A stretch of DNA of 64,000 nt from Bimuria novae-zelandiae CBS 107.79 (Eukaryota; Ascomycota; Dothideomycetes; Pleosporales; Didymosphaeriaceae), in assembly GCA_010015655.1 (NCBI GenBank), contig ML976659.1, forward strand, positions 845,360-909,359. Reading direction: 5' to 3'. The notes under the pieces are model-generated. The model ran no database searches and was not told the origin of the DNA. It worked only from the letters and a program-made list of their open reading frames with translations. This document shows, one piece after another, positions 32,850-44,156 of the stretch; position 1 is the stretch's first letter; each line of letters begins with the position of its first letter. The position numbers and the translations under genes were made by a program.

Positions 32850-33359
32850 ATGTCAGACCAGAAGCGACACACCACCACCGACCAGGACCGTGCCATTTCA
32901 CCCCTCTCCAATAGTACATCTTCTTCTACGACTTATGTAACCGCACCTGAATCATTAGAGAACCAACCTATCACCACCAGTGCCACGGAACGAAGCAGGA
33001 CTCCTGCAACCGGGCAGGAAAATGAGACTCCTGACCATCAGCACGCATCAAGTGAATCTACTACAACCACTATCAGTAGCAGCCTTAGTCAGAACCCCCG
33101 CACTGAAGCACCACCATGGAGGGAAAACGCTCCTGTACCTATGGTAGGAAGTCATACCATAGGAACTCACTTAGCCAACCGTCCCACCTTTTCACGGCCT
33201 CGCGATAACCGTGAGTGGCCTATGCGTCAACCGATAGGACCACCAGCCGATGAGTCGGAGCAGAGAAGGCTTGGCTTCGATTGGAACAAGCGTCGGAAGG
33301 ATAAGGAAGATAGAGACCGCGATGCGGGGATAGCAGGAAGTGTTTCAGAAAAGACTTAA
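32850..33359 (+). CDS. Hypothetical Ser/Thr-rich disordered protein
   Basis: A 169-residue frame starts at ATG in context CCATCATG. The first 85 residues are Ser/Thr/Gln/Glu-rich. The second half, GSHTIGTHLANRPTFSRPRD and RLGFDWNKRRKDKEDRDRD, is more varied and ends with a charged segment. There is no signal peptide or membrane span. I do not recognise it. Codon choice and uninterrupted length make it more likely real than the neighbouring short frames, but the frame could be an orphan. Confidence 0.55.
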   Translation: MSDQKRHTTTDQDRAISPLSNSTSSSTTYVTAPESLENQPITTSATERSRTPATGQENETPDHQHASSESTTTTISSSLSQNPRTEAPPWRENAPVPMVGSHTIGTHLANRPTFSRPRDNREWPMRQPIGPPADESEQRRLGFDWNKRRKDKEDRDRDAGIAGSVSEKT

Positions 33360-34059
33360 ACATCTATCTAGGTGTTGTTGTAAGAATGACGAAAGTATGT
33401 AGAGGGATCGTAAAAGTGCTTGTTGGCTAGGGTGACACTGAAGCGTTCGTCCGCGGGGAATAGATTCGATTAATTGTCACGGCAACGAATCGAATGTTTG
33501 AGCTTGTGGCATATTCCATACGGCTGCGTGCAATCTCGAGTGAAACTTTTGTGGTCTCGCGGCTTGGGTACGATGACTCAGCTGGCCATGGAGGAGGTAG
33601 AAAGGCGTAAAGCGAGGGCAAGGGGTTGGGGAGATGGGGATAGGAGTGAGACGGAGGGGAGTAATGGTGGATGCGAGGATGGTGAGGATAGGTAGAGGAT
33701 GGTAGAGGGAAGGTGGGCGGACGTGGAGGTGTATTGGGATGTTCTAGCTATCGTGTTAGAATGGACAGTGTGATTCTGAAGTCAGTACAGCTAATACTAT
33801 ACCCGACACCTCACACCTGCTGTCATTTGCGTAACAGCTACCTCATCACGCTGTTCCTCGCCAGCGAAAAACCAGGGTTTGCTGTATGAAGTTGGCACCT
33901 CAGCTTACCGTTTGTACTGAACGTCAACCTGAACAAGTTGCACTGTACACATTAACATTAGCAGACATCAAGTCGTGTGCATATATAAAGCTTTCCAGTC
34001 TAATGTTATTATAAAACTCTAAGAAATAGGTCTACCACTGCATAAGCCTCAGTTCAAAC
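33360..34059. other. Intergenic
   Basis: No frame has support. The last 100 bases hold a TATA element for the following gene. Confidence 0.5.
33981..33988 (+). promoter_or_regulatory. TATA box (ATATATAA)
   Basis: ATATATAA lies 79 bp upstream of the ATG at 34060, at typical core-promoter distance. It supports the small gene as expressed. Confidence 0.45.
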
Positions 34060-34368
34060 ATGTCATCCGCAACCATGGCACCCTTGAACCACTTGGTACA
34101 CACAGGATTAGGTCAAATCCGGCACCTCAAGCGAATCCTGATGGAAGTCTGGGAGGAAACCGAACGCGTCGAGAAGACGCTGGACGACGCAGTTGATGCC
34201 CTTGCCAAGATTGAGAAGGGAATGAAGGTCACTGATGAGACTAAATGGGAGAGCGGGGAGCTGAAAGAGGGCAACAGCGAGCGTGAGGAGAAGAGGGACA
34301 AGCTGTTAGGGCTGGACCTTTCGGGTGAGCCCGTGAGCGCGGAGATGGGGTTTGCTTGGTTGATATAG
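34060..34368 (+). CDS. Small hypothetical helical protein
   Basis: This is a 102-residue frame with ATG and a TATA element upstream. Residues 15-75 are strongly helical and charged (LKRILMEVWEETERVEKTLDDA), giving coiled-coil character, and the C-terminus reads GEPVSAEMGFAWLI. There is no signal peptide. The alternating hydrophobic pattern argues against chance. I do not recognise a family. Confidence 0.55.
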   Translation: MSSATMAPLNHLVHTGLGQIRHLKRILMEVWEETERVEKTLDDAVDALAKIEKGMKVTDETKWESGELKEGNSEREEKRDKLLGLDLSGEPVSAEMGFAWLI

Positions 34369-36146
34369 GAGGGGGAGGAGGGACGAGAGCGTTGCAATGC
34401 GATGTGTGAGCCTGTTAGCACTCGGGTAGAGTTATGGCAAGTCTGTCGAGCACACACGACTAAAGTCTCACGTGTATACGAATACGCAGCTGAAAAGGAG
34501 AGGATCTGCTGTTCGCACTGTTGTTTTGTAGGCTGTAGCTGAGGTTTTCGGCTGCGCTTACCGCTCTGCTTTTTTTCGCGCCAACCAAGAAGGGAAAGCG
34601 TTGCCAAGCTCAACGTGCGTACTGGTACCATGGCACTCGGGCCGTCTTATGCAGGAGGAGGGAGTTTATCAAAGAAAGGTAAACAGAAAAATGCTTTGTG
34701 TCTGCCAGCTTCTTTAGGTTGATGTTGAAAACTTCAAAAGACTTGATTGCGCTCTTCAAGATGTTTCAGTACTGCTGTCCGCGGGTGTCTCGCGCCAATC
34801 CCAAGAATTCCGGAAGATTATGTAACGTGGCTCCGGAGCCTCGGGATCTGCTGTTAGCGTACACGGCCCACAGTGAGGTCTGGGGGATTCTTCAGCTGGT
34901 CAGCTCATACGATGACGAGATGAAACGTGGCGGAAGGGGACCAACGCAAGTGCTACTGCACATGGGCACTACACCAAACTTTGGTGAGCTGCTGCGCCTC
35001 AGCAAGCGCAATCCACATGGCAACAACAACTCCGTGGACGCGCCTGCGAGCACTGCAATGCGTCGCGCATAAATCGAAATGCTCCTAGTTGTCAGATGTT
35101 TCTACGCGCCAGTTGAATACACAAAAATCCAGTAGACTTCACTTTCCTATGTGCGTGTGCGATGTGTGGGATAGGGATATCTTCTCTTTCAGCGGGTGCT
35201 ACACCGCGGGCGCTAGAATTGTGTTTCTATCCATAGAACGGCCATGTGTAAATCAGCTCTTGCGCTGCGACACACGGCTTGAGAGCTTGATGCGCGCAAC
35301 GCGCAACTGCTCGCGACCGTCTGGTCTGCTTTGCGATGACGTTGGCTGGTTAATATCGGCTTGATAGTAATGCTGGGTTGCCGCCCTGTTGACGAGCAGT
35401 TCTCTCCAACGCCGCCGTTTGCGCCCCAGCGTGCCCCCAAGCTGCAAAACTCCATAACTCCTCCCGCGGCCATCGCCTCCAACGCAGGAGGTCAACTGAG
35501 TCGCTTTCCTGTTGCGCGCACTAACGGGCGCCTTTGCCTCTCGCTTGTCAGTGCAACTGTCAAGCGTCAAACTGCTGCACCCCGCCTAGAAGCTCGCCTT
35601 GTTAGAACTCTGACCAGCCCTCGCCCGGACCTGCGTCGTCTTTCGCTCACGCGCCGATTTTCCGCTTCGTACGCTCGCTGCTCCCCTGTTTACGACCCGA
35701 AACCCATGGGCTTGGTGCTGTAGTAGTAGTAGCAACGCGATCGCGCCTGCCAGCACATCGCCGGAGCTTCTCTCCGCCCAAAGTTTCATCCACGCCAGGT
35801 AACCCTCGACCTGTGCCAGTGCTCATTTCTCCTTGCCTATTACTACCACCTCCACGCCGCCTGCCCGACAGCCCTCCGCCTACCCTCCCTTCTCCGCGCA
35901 CACGACTGCTCAACCCCCCGTAGCAGCCGCCCTATCCTGGCCTGGAGTCGCAACCACGCCGCAGTCGGGAAGCTGGAGCGTGAACATGAAGAGGGGGCAT
36001 CCAGGGCGATGATGGCAACCTGCACAGCGCCCAATGGCGCCCGCACATGGCGAGCCTGCAGGCAGCGTGAACTACCCGCCTTACAACCTACACGGCCTCC
36101 TCCCAAGTCGCGGCGGAAACGAAGGGCCAACTCGCTCTCCCATTGC
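34369..36146. other. Intergenic and upstream region of the Flc/TRP-like gene
   Basis: Frames at 34698-35072 and 35361-35723 have no recognisable product. A short run of GTA triplets occurs at about 35720. From 36009 the reading frame of the downstream gene is open (46 extra codons, rich in Arg and Pro), which I treat as leader. Confidence 0.45.
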
Positions 36147-39100
36147 ATGTCCACATTCGTACTTTTCGTAATACTGGCGGTGCTCCCGGTAGCCGACGCC
36201 GTCTTCATAAACTTCGACAACTGCCTGGAGCGTTCGTATCAGCGCGCAACGAACCCAGTGCGTCTGCAATACACGCCCTACTTTGTCTGGGCCCAGTTCA
36301 ACAACACGGATCCCGCTCATGGTCTAAACCTGACCATCTACGGCAATGTGTCCGGACAGCTCACCGACCGTCCCTATCCTCCCCCGTCGGATCCGGTATG
36401 GACAAACCCGAAAGAGGCTTTTGGCAAGATTCCCAACGCATGGCGGGTGGGCGAAGAGGGAAACCTAGGCGGAGTAGCCACAACCTTGTTTCCAACCGTC
36501 AATGCCCTTACATACTCCTCTTGGGACCCAGGCGCAGTGTCCTTTTGCGACTACACCATCAACAAAGAATGCCCACTTGCACCCGTCTTTCCCGAGGTGG
36601 TGCCCGAGGGAACCAATCTGAGCGACCCTACCACATATCCGGCCTTTGGCATTCGACGGAACTTCTACAGTAGCTACTCGTTTACGACATGGGAGGCTAC
36701 GTTCCGAATTGTTGCAGGAGACAAGGCCGCTACCACGATTGGGTGCATTTCGGCCACAATAACCCCCGATCTAGGATCCAAATTACGTGGCGCCTTACGC
36801 TACCTTCCTGCCGCCGTACTTATCCTTGTCGCCGTTGCCACCGTGTTCGCCGCAATGTTCAGCCCTTGGGGTACTACGAACATCTTCCGTTGGTCCAGCA
36901 ATTATGGAAGAGACGAAGATCTGTTGCGACTTGTGACACCTGGATTTGGAGATTGCTTGCAGTATATCCAATTTGTCGTATTAGCTGGAAGCTTGAACCT
37001 GCAGTACCCTGGCTACTTTCAACCTGTCATCAGTCAAGCGAGCTGGTCAACCCTCATGTTCAACCAAAGCTTCGTCAGTGGCGGGAACGGCACGCAAAGC
37101 CTCGTGGACGGCATATACTTTGTGAACGGTACATATGGTCTGTCGCGACTCGGGAAGTTTGTTGGCATATCAGAGGACCAGGACGTCTGGGCAGGCATGG
37201 CAATTTGGCTGCTCGTAATGATCGGCATTGTCGTGTTGTTAATTCAGCTCGGTTTCTTGTTGCGCTGGGTCTCCCGCCACCTCACCAACGTACAGGACAC
37301 CGATCTTCGCGGTAAGAATTGGCCTTTCACAGTTGGGAACGTCGTGCGCATCACGCTCAACTGGTTCATGTTACCAATCATTACCTTGTCGTTTTTTCAG
37401 ATGGTTGTTGCACCCGATTCATCTGCGTCTGTAGTAGCTTGCGCTGTCATTCTTCTTATCATCGTCGGCGGAGCAGCAATCTGGATCTTCTGGATGATTT
37501 TCACGACACGACCGCGAGCTCACCTCTTCGACGATCTTCGCACTGTACTGACATACGGCCCTCTGTACAACACCTACTCGGACGACGCCGCACCCTTTGC
37601 CTTCATTCCAGCTCTGCTGACTATCATTCGCGGCGTTGCGATTGGGGCTATCCAACCATCTGGAATTGCACAGGTCATCATCCTTGCCATTTGCGAAGTC
37701 ATTCTCATCATGACCCTGCACGCTTTCCGGCCTTTCCAGTCGAACACGTCCATGAATGCTTATCATACATTCTTCGCTGCGGTTCGCCTCGCTTGCGTTC
37801 TGCTGATGATAGCGTTTGTACCCTCTTTAGGGGTTGGGGAAGCGTCCAAGGGTTGGATTGGGTATGCGATCCTTCTACTTCATGCTGTTGTCTTGGTCTT
37901 CGGCTTCTTCCTCAACTCACTTCAAACTATCATCGAAGTTGCTGCGAGACTGACAGGTGCCGGAGCCGACCAACGTGGTGGACTTACGAAAGTATTCGGT
38001 AAGCGGGATCTTGCTAAACGACACCATCGACATCAGCGCAGTAGCCTCAACTCGAATGCGGCAATGCTTGTGCATGACGGGAACAAAGGTTCTATTCAGC
38101 TCAGTGGACGCGCTCGGAGTCTCTCTGGCAGCTCTGCTGTGCTTTTGAACGGTCCATATGGCAGCAATCGCGAAAGCGCCGCTTTCGATGGCTTCAGCCA
38201 AGGAGAATACAGCCATGGAGGAGGAACGAGTCCCGGAACACCAGGAACCAACGCCACACCGTTCAACTTCCTAGGAGGATCTTCTTCCAACTCCCGGCGC
38301 CCCACGATGGGCGCGGTTCTGGATAATCCCGACCCTTACTATCGGCCACCCAGACCGCGAAAGCACACAATGGACTCGATGACGGCGAACATGCAGAGTG
38401 GTCGATCCCAAAATGCGGATTTGACCAACGCTCCCTATGCGGATAACGTGGACCTAGAATCGGGCGATTTGGGCGAGGGGCCGTCGACTTGGTCACCAGG
38501 GAAGCGATCAATAACTCCCGCATTTCTACGAATGCAGCGCGACGACTCGGACCCTAACATTGAGCATCACAATAACACCGACTACTCCGTTCGGGAGTCA
38601 GACTTCTACTACGGTCTTCGCGGGCCCGCTTTGTCCGCTCAACCCACGCGCAAGCTCAAGACCGGACCCGCGGATCCAATGGGGCCAGTCTCGTCGGCCA
38701 CCGGCTGGTTCAAAAGCTTGGGCCTCTTCGCAGGCAAGAAGAAGGAGAAGGGCAAAGGCTTCGAAGTTGTCCGCAGTACGCGTATGCCACCGCAGATGAT
38801 GATTGCTGAGGAGGACGAAGACTCTCCACACATGCCTGAAGAGTCCTATCACGACAGTCCCGGATCACCGGCAAGTAAAAAGAAGTCGTTTCAACAGGAT
38901 AGCCCTGGTGCCGCTGCTGGTGCCGTCACACGCGCAAGCGTTAGTGAGTCGGACACGAGTAGCGACGAGGAGGATGAGTTTGATGACGTCCCAACCACCA
39001 GGGTATCCGACTTGGCTCCCACTCTCGGGCCTATCGACACGGGTGGCGGCATCGAGCTTCCCAGTAGAATTGGGTCTCGCGCGTCACGTGTTTCCCGGAG

Positions 39101-39617
39101 TCAACCACCGAGCCGCGCTCCGACAATACCACGGAAGAGCTCGCGGCGAACTCCTTCGACGGAGAAGGCCATTCTTGATACTAGCAATCGACTGTCGTCG
39201 GTAATGGCAACGCCACCTGGCACGCCTGCCAGACCATCTGCCCATATTCCCGGCGAGTCGAGTCATCGTCTCCGACCAACGCAAAATACCCTTCCGATTC
39301 GATTGCCCTTTGGCTCCTCGGAACCTTCCCCTTCGCCAGATCCCAGTCCAAACCATTCGGCGACTTCAAGTCTGTATCCGAACGACACGCATAGCAATTA
39401 CAATGCGTTGGAGACTGCAGATGCGCTGGCACCCCCTAGAAGCATCCAAACCGGAGAGCAACCTCTGAGTACAGGCTATGTGCATCAACACGTTGCACGC
39501 GACAGTATTCAGAACGATGGCTACATGCCGGGCAGCCATCTAGAAACGTCTGCGGAAATTGTTGACCGTAGCAGAAGCGTCAGTTCGCATGGCAGCATGA
39601 TGAATCCACAGCGATGA
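36147..39617 (+). CDS. Flc/TRP-like polytopic membrane protein
   Basis: This is a single-exon protein of 1,156 residues from the chosen start; the open frame extends 46 codons upstream to 36009. I chose the later ATG because it puts a clean signal peptide at the very N-terminus (MSTFVLFVILAVLPVADA, then VFINFDNCLE). A lumenal/extracellular domain of about 230 residues with several N-glycosylation sequons follows (ML-like domain position). Then come about nine hydrophobic segments, for example around LPAAVLILVAVATVFAAMF, WLLVMIGIVVLLIQLGFLL, VVACAVILLIIVGGAAIWIF and GYAILLLHAVVLVFGFFL. A 500-residue Ser/Pro/Gly-rich cytoplasmic tail completes it. This architecture matches the fungal TRP-like/Flc family, whose members act in calcium homeostasis, FAD transport and cell-wall integrity. 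The specific role here is not inferable. Confidence 0.82.
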   Translation: MSTFVLFVILAVLPVADAVFINFDNCLERSYQRATNPVRLQYTPYFVWAQFNNTDPAHGLNLTIYGNVSGQLTDRPYPPPSDPVWTNPKEAFGKIPNAWRVGEEGNLGGVATTLFPTVNALTYSSWDPGAVSFCDYTINKECPLAPVFPEVVPEGTNLSDPTTYPAFGIRRNFYSSYSFTTWEATFRIVAGDKAATTIGCISATITPDLGSKLRGALRYLPAAVLILVAVATVFAAMFSPWGTTNIFRWSSNYGRDEDLLRLVTPGFGDCLQYIQFVVLAGSLNLQYPGYFQPVISQASWSTLMFNQSFVSGGNGTQSLVDGIYFVNGTYGLSRLGKFVGISEDQDVWAGMAIWLLVMIGIVVLLIQLGFLLRWVSRHLTNVQDTDLRGKNWPFTVGNVVRITLNWFMLPIITLSFFQMVVAPDSSASVVACAVILLIIVGGAAIWIFWMIFTTRPRAHLFDDLRTVLTYGPLYNTYSDDAAPFAFIPALLTIIRGVAIGAIQPSGIAQVIILAICEVILIMTLHAFRPFQSNTSMNAYHTFFAAVRLACVLLMIAFVPSLGVGEASKGWIGYAILLLHAVVLVFGFFLNSLQTIIEVAARLTGAGADQRGGLTKVFGKRDLAKRHHRHQRSSLNSNAAMLVHDGNKGSIQLSGRARSLSGSSAVLLNGPYGSNRESAAFDGFSQGEYSHGGGTSPGTPGTNATPFNFLGGSSSNSRRPTMGAVLDNPDPYYRPPRPRKHTMDSMTANMQSGRSQNADLTNAPYADNVDLESGDLGEGPSTWSPGKRSITPAFLRMQRDDSDPNIEHHNNTDYSVRESDFYYGLRGPALSAQPTRKLKTGPADPMGPVSSATGWFKSLGLFAGKKKEKGKGFEVVRSTRMPPQMMIAEEDEDSPHMPEESYHDSPGSPASKKKSFQQDSPGAAAGAVTRASVSESDTSSDEEDEFDDVPTTRVSDLAPTLGPIDTGGGIELPSRIGSRASRVSRSQPPSRAPTIPRKSSRRTPSTEKAILDTSNRLSSVMATPPGTPARPSAHIPGESSHRLRPTQNTLPIRLPFGSSEPSPSPDPSPNHSATSSLYPNDTHSNYNALETADALAPPRSIQTGEQPLSTGYVHQHVARDSIQNDGYMPGSHLETSAEIVDRSRSVSSHGSMMNPQR

Positions 39618-40415
39618 TGCAGCTTTCGTTAATATCTTTTTGACTACTGAATTCGTCTGTACAAGCTTTTCATGTGGTTGAGGAAACGAAGGTGTCTCTA
39701 TACACCATATCATCCTTAGTGTAATTCGAAGTCCCCTAGACTTCCAGTCACGAATTTCCTTTGTGTACAACTCGTCGTCATCAAAAAGGGAATTTTGGTG
39801 TTTTGAGCGTTCTTCAGGCGGATGACTTTGCTTAGGCACAGCGCACATGCATGCTACAGTGTGATCTGGCGGAAGGATCTTGAGTGTATATCTAGGGTAA
39901 TGGAGAGAGCACCATAGGTGACTACATAATACATTATGGTTCGTGGCGGTGTAGATCCAACGTGATGATTATACGGATGTAGGGGATTGGCCAGGCGCAT
40001 GACGATCGGAGGTATGTTGTTCCTGCCGAGCTTGTCGCGTGAGGTGAGGGGAACCGTGCTCGGCATCCATGGCTCCCAGCGATAAGCAGACCAACGTCTG
40101 AGGTTGTTTCTTCGTGCCCTCCAAGCTGCAATTCACGCGCATGCTTGGAGTGGATCCGCCTTGGAGCTGTCCTTTTGTGCTTTCGTGTATCCTCCACATG
40201 GTATCGTGTTGTTGGCGGCCCATTACACGTGCTTCACCACCCCTCAGTGCATATCACGGACCCGCCGCTGTTACACCGAGATCCATATTTACCGGTGTGG
40301 CCTTGGTTGTGAGCAGTATCGGCATCTCCTAGCGTGTATACAGCGCAATCGTTTCACATAGAAGGTGGAAGACAGTCCATTTCCTGCATTACTAAAGCGG
40401 TGGCGGCATGTTATC
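39618..40415. other. Intergenic between tandem plus-strand genes
   Basis: No frame starting with ATG is convincing. It contains the 3' end of the membrane-protein gene and the promoter of the FYVE-RING gene. Confidence 0.5.
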
Positions 40416-42399
40416 ATGACTTCCACGACGCCGCCCTTCAGACGATCGCGCTCCTTGAGCTCCTCTTCCTCGTCCAGCGACGCCTCCCACGAGTTCCCCA
40501 CGAGCCGTTCACCTATTCGGAGGCACCAGATTCCCGCCATGAATGGAAGAACTGCCTTCTCGCAGAGCTCGCCGAATCTGGAGAGCGCGAGCCGCACGTC
40601 CGGAACGACCCGAGATGCTTCCAGTATTCGGCCACCGCGCACGCATTCGCACAGCGCCGTTACTTCCCACGATGCATACGGCGGGCAGACGTGGATGGAC
40701 TTCCTCCGCGACCCAAACGCCAGCCTTGAACAGGGTCCCGCTCAACCACAGTCCCAACCGAACTTGCACGCACCGCTGCCGCCGCTGCCTCCAGATGCCC
40801 GTCGAAGTCACACCTTAACGCGCTACTCTTTCCCCGCACGATCGTCATCGCACACAGCCGCCGGGACGTCGCGCAGCTCGTCGGAGCGGAAGAGGCGGCT
40901 GACTACGACAGACTCGCCGTTGAGGAGGCCGTCCAGCATCAGGATGCATTCAGAGAACCAGGTGGGGTCCAGCAGCAACTCCGTCGTGCTGGCGTCTTCC
41001 CCTGCTGCCGATGCGTCGCGGCGGCAGCCCCCGCCCCCGCCCCCACCCGCCGCGGCAAGGAGAGACAGCGACTTTGTGTTGCCGTCGTGGCAGCCGGACT
41101 CGGAGGTGACGCACTGCTTCGTGTGTGGGAGCCACTTCACCTTCTTCTATAGGAAGCACCACTGCAGGTACGTTGTCTTGCGTCGTGTATAGCGTTCGCT
41201 ACGTCTACACTACGGAAGGCTGACATGTTTGTAGGAAATGTGGAAGAGTAGTCTGTTCAGCCTGCTCACCGCATCGGATCACAATCCCCCGTCAGTACAT
41301 CGTTCACCCGCCACAGGAGAACCTAAACATTGTCGATCTGGCCAGCGAAGACGATGACCACCCAATGTCCCGTTACGGCCCGTTTAGCAACCCAGCGCTG
41401 GGTGGAGGCGAAGGAGTACGCGTGTGCAATCCATGTGTACCCGACCCGAACTACAGCCCGCCGCCGCAGCATGGACAAATATCACCGTTTTCTCCCTTCT
41501 CGCCGTCGGCGCATTCACCTCATCTTCCACCTTCAACTCAAGTACCTCGCGGATCCAGGTCTTCACACAGATCTACCCAGAGCATCAGCGACAGCACACA
41601 CACAGGAAGCCGTGGTCATGGCTCACGTTCAAGCGACGTTTTCACAGATCGGAGGACCAGCTATCATGGCGCTACCCGCGTGTCAGACTTGTGGCCGCCA
41701 GCTCAAGCGCCTCCCGCATACCATCATCGCAGTAGACCGCATTCACGCTCAATGCTAGGCTCCTCGGACCATACCCGACCTGACCCAAGCAACTTCCCCG
41801 AGCACAACATGCCCGGCTCCCGACATAGTTTCTTTGCAACTCGACCGCAACCACCATCCTCGCCGCAGCCGCAGCCCGCCCCGCGCCGGCAAATAGCGGA
41901 GGAAGACGAGTGTCCAGTCTGCGGAAACGAACTCCCTCCAAAGGGCCCTGACGGCGACGAAACTGCACGCACACAGCATGTAGAGGAATGCATAGCTATG
42001 TATTCAGGGTCTCCACCGCCGGCACCAATCGGTAACCCCACTGAGCAGACATCGACCAGCTTGCCCAGCCAGCGCACGCGCGGCATGAGCAGCGCGGCCG
42101 GCATCGGCGAGGGCTCGAGCAACCGGATGAGCCTCTCCATGCGAGGGCTCGTGCCGTACGTGGCGACGGAGAAGGACCGTGTGGACGAGGACGGTAACGA
42201 AGCCGAGTGTGTCATTTGCTTCGAGGAGTTTGAGGCAGGTGATAGGATGGCGAGGCTGGTGTGCTGGTGCAAGTTCCACGAGGTGAGTCCCTTCTTTTTG
42301 AACGGTAGCCAGCAGAGACTAACGAGGGCACAGGCATGCATACGAGAGTGGTGGGATAAGAAAGGGAGAGGCGCGTGTCCGACGCATCAGCTGCACTAG
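40416..42399 (+). CDS. pib1: Pib1-like FYVE-RING E3 ubiquitin ligase
   Basis: The CDS is join(40416..41167, 41235..42282, 42334..42399), 621 residues, with introns of 67 and 51 bp. A disordered Ser-rich N-terminus of about 220 residues precedes a FYVE finger: WQPD, CFVCG, RKHHCRKCG (split by intron 1), VCSACSPHR and, after an insertion, GVRVCNPC, so all FYVE signature elements that bind phosphatidylinositol 3-phosphate are present. A long Pro/Ser/His-rich linker contains a CPVCGNELP zinc motif. The C-terminal RING reads ECVICFEEFEAGDRMARL, CWCKFHEACIREWW and CPTHQLH. Yeast Pib1 has this FYVE plus C-terminal RING arrangement and works on endosomes and the vacuole. The last RING position is His rather than Cys. 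The ATG at 40416 is the first in frame. Confidence 0.9.
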
Positions 42400-43942
42400 C
42401 ATTGACACTGGCACGACGTTGGTATGACATGACATCTGCATCTGCATCGGTATCGACGGTGCGGACGTTGAGCTGCATGAGCATACGAAGATTTTGAGGG
42501 GAGCATTGGATGACGGTATCGAACCCGGCGCATTATCTTGTTTTTTGTCTTTTTGGTTGAGGGACTGGCGTTATGGATATATACCCCCATCCCTCTACCC
42601 CCCTGGGCTTGCCATATTGTGGCTACATGGGTTCTTCACTCATATAGACTGGTAAAGCGCGGACCCTCCTTTGGATAGGGCCAAGGCGCGTTTTAGTACT
42701 CAGTAGCTGGGCAATGCAATATGAGTACGCTCCACCTCATTTAGGCGCCTGTTGAATGTGTCTCTCTTTGCTCTTGTGACTCTGTGGTGCGGCTTGAGCT
42801 TCCGACTCCGCTGCGGTGTGGTGGCCCGGGACACGTACTCGTTGCCTCGCGGCGGGAGCGGCGCAGCGCTTGAGTGTGCGCTGGACAGCTTTTTCGTGAC
42901 GGCCTTCTTGCGTGTGCCTTCTCCTGTGGGTGTTATACTAAGGACATCGGAGCGCTTGATGTCTCGACGTCCTACCTACCTGCTGCTTATGTTGTACTGT
43001 TTTGCAGTTTAAAAAAAAAATTTTTCACCTCGCACATCGCGGTTCATATAATACTGTAATATAATAGATAGGTATGCAAAAGTACGCAATGGTGCCGATA
43101 ACGTTTGAGTGGAGAATAGGACATATACATGCATTCCCATAGTCCTGCTGCATGTCTACCATCTATACAACATTCTCTTCCTCGCCGTTAGCGGGATGGA
43201 AGCAAACGCTGCGATATCGATAGGGGTTGACGGTGAAGTGAGGGAGGCGGGAAAGCTTGGTTAAGCTACAGGGTCAGAGGAAACTGGTGGGTGTGTATCT
43301 TGGGTAATGGTGAGGAGTAGATAGATACAAGCGGTGGGATGCACATCAGGGCGAGGGAAAGGGAGAGAAGGGAGTCCGCTATGGAATTAGATCACTAAAG
43401 GCAGTTCTATAATGTACGCCTGCTGTACCAGCTACATGCACGACATGCGTATGTATAGTTCGCGAGACGGACTGGAGGGCGCGGTTTTGAGCGTCTGTTT
43501 CTATACCGAGCGGCTGTTGACTCGTCGCTATTGACTACGAGGGAAGATGGTCGAAGTTAAGGATAAATGCTACACAAGAGGGAGCACATGGTTCTGAAAG
43601 ACATCAGCTAGTGTAACAGGTAGAATTCAGCTCTATAGGCTATCCAATGCGTACGCAAAGCACCTGCAAGATACGATTCTCGTCTACCATGCGGTGAGAG
43701 CGTCCTGGAGGGACTCGCACCCCCTTGCACGAGAACTGCTTAGTGCGGATATTTGTGCTCGTTATGTCTGACGAATAGAGGTAAGAGAAGTCTGATCGAG
43801 CACACATCGGTGATTGGTTCGGCACTTCTCCATGAAGCCGATCCATCCATCCCATTCCACCGCTTGTGGACACAAATCGAAATCCTACCATGGCCCTCTC
43901 CTACCACACACCATTCCCCTCTATCGTTGTGGCCTATCTTCA
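42400..43942. other. Intergenic, no gene recognised
   Basis: This contains a run of A followed by T near 43010-43025. Short frames are not convincing. I looked for a tRNA near 43700 and rejected it. Confidence 0.5.
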
Positions 43943-44156
43943 AAGGTACCCCTTCCAAATCATCCTCACCCCCTGCTACTGCAAAAATTGGTACTACCTC
44001 TCCCCCTACACCTTCAAAGGCACCCCTTCCAAATCATCCCCACCGCCTGCTACTGCAAAAATTGGTACTACCTCTCCCCCTACACCTTCAAAGGCACCCC
44101 TTCCAAATCATCCTCACTGCCTGCTACTGCAAAACTTGGTACTACCTCTCACCCTA
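43943..44156 (+). repeat. 74-bp minisatellite, about 2.9 copies
   Basis: The copies start at 43943, 44017 and 44091 with a period of 74 bp, and differ at only a few positions (for example CCCCCTG, CCGCCTG, CTGCCTG). Because 74 is not a multiple of three, the open frame across it (43753-44406) reads the repeat in all three phases and is probably not a protein gene. Confidence 0.93.

Noticed and set aside
34698..35072. 124-codon plus-strand frame
   Set aside because: It starts at a non-ATG codon; from the first ATG it is shorter and has no distinctive sequence.
43690..43760. Possible tRNA on the minus strand (a GGGTGCGAGTCCC-like T arm)
   Set aside because: The T loop does not fit the consensus and no matching acceptor stem or anticodon arm can be drawn.
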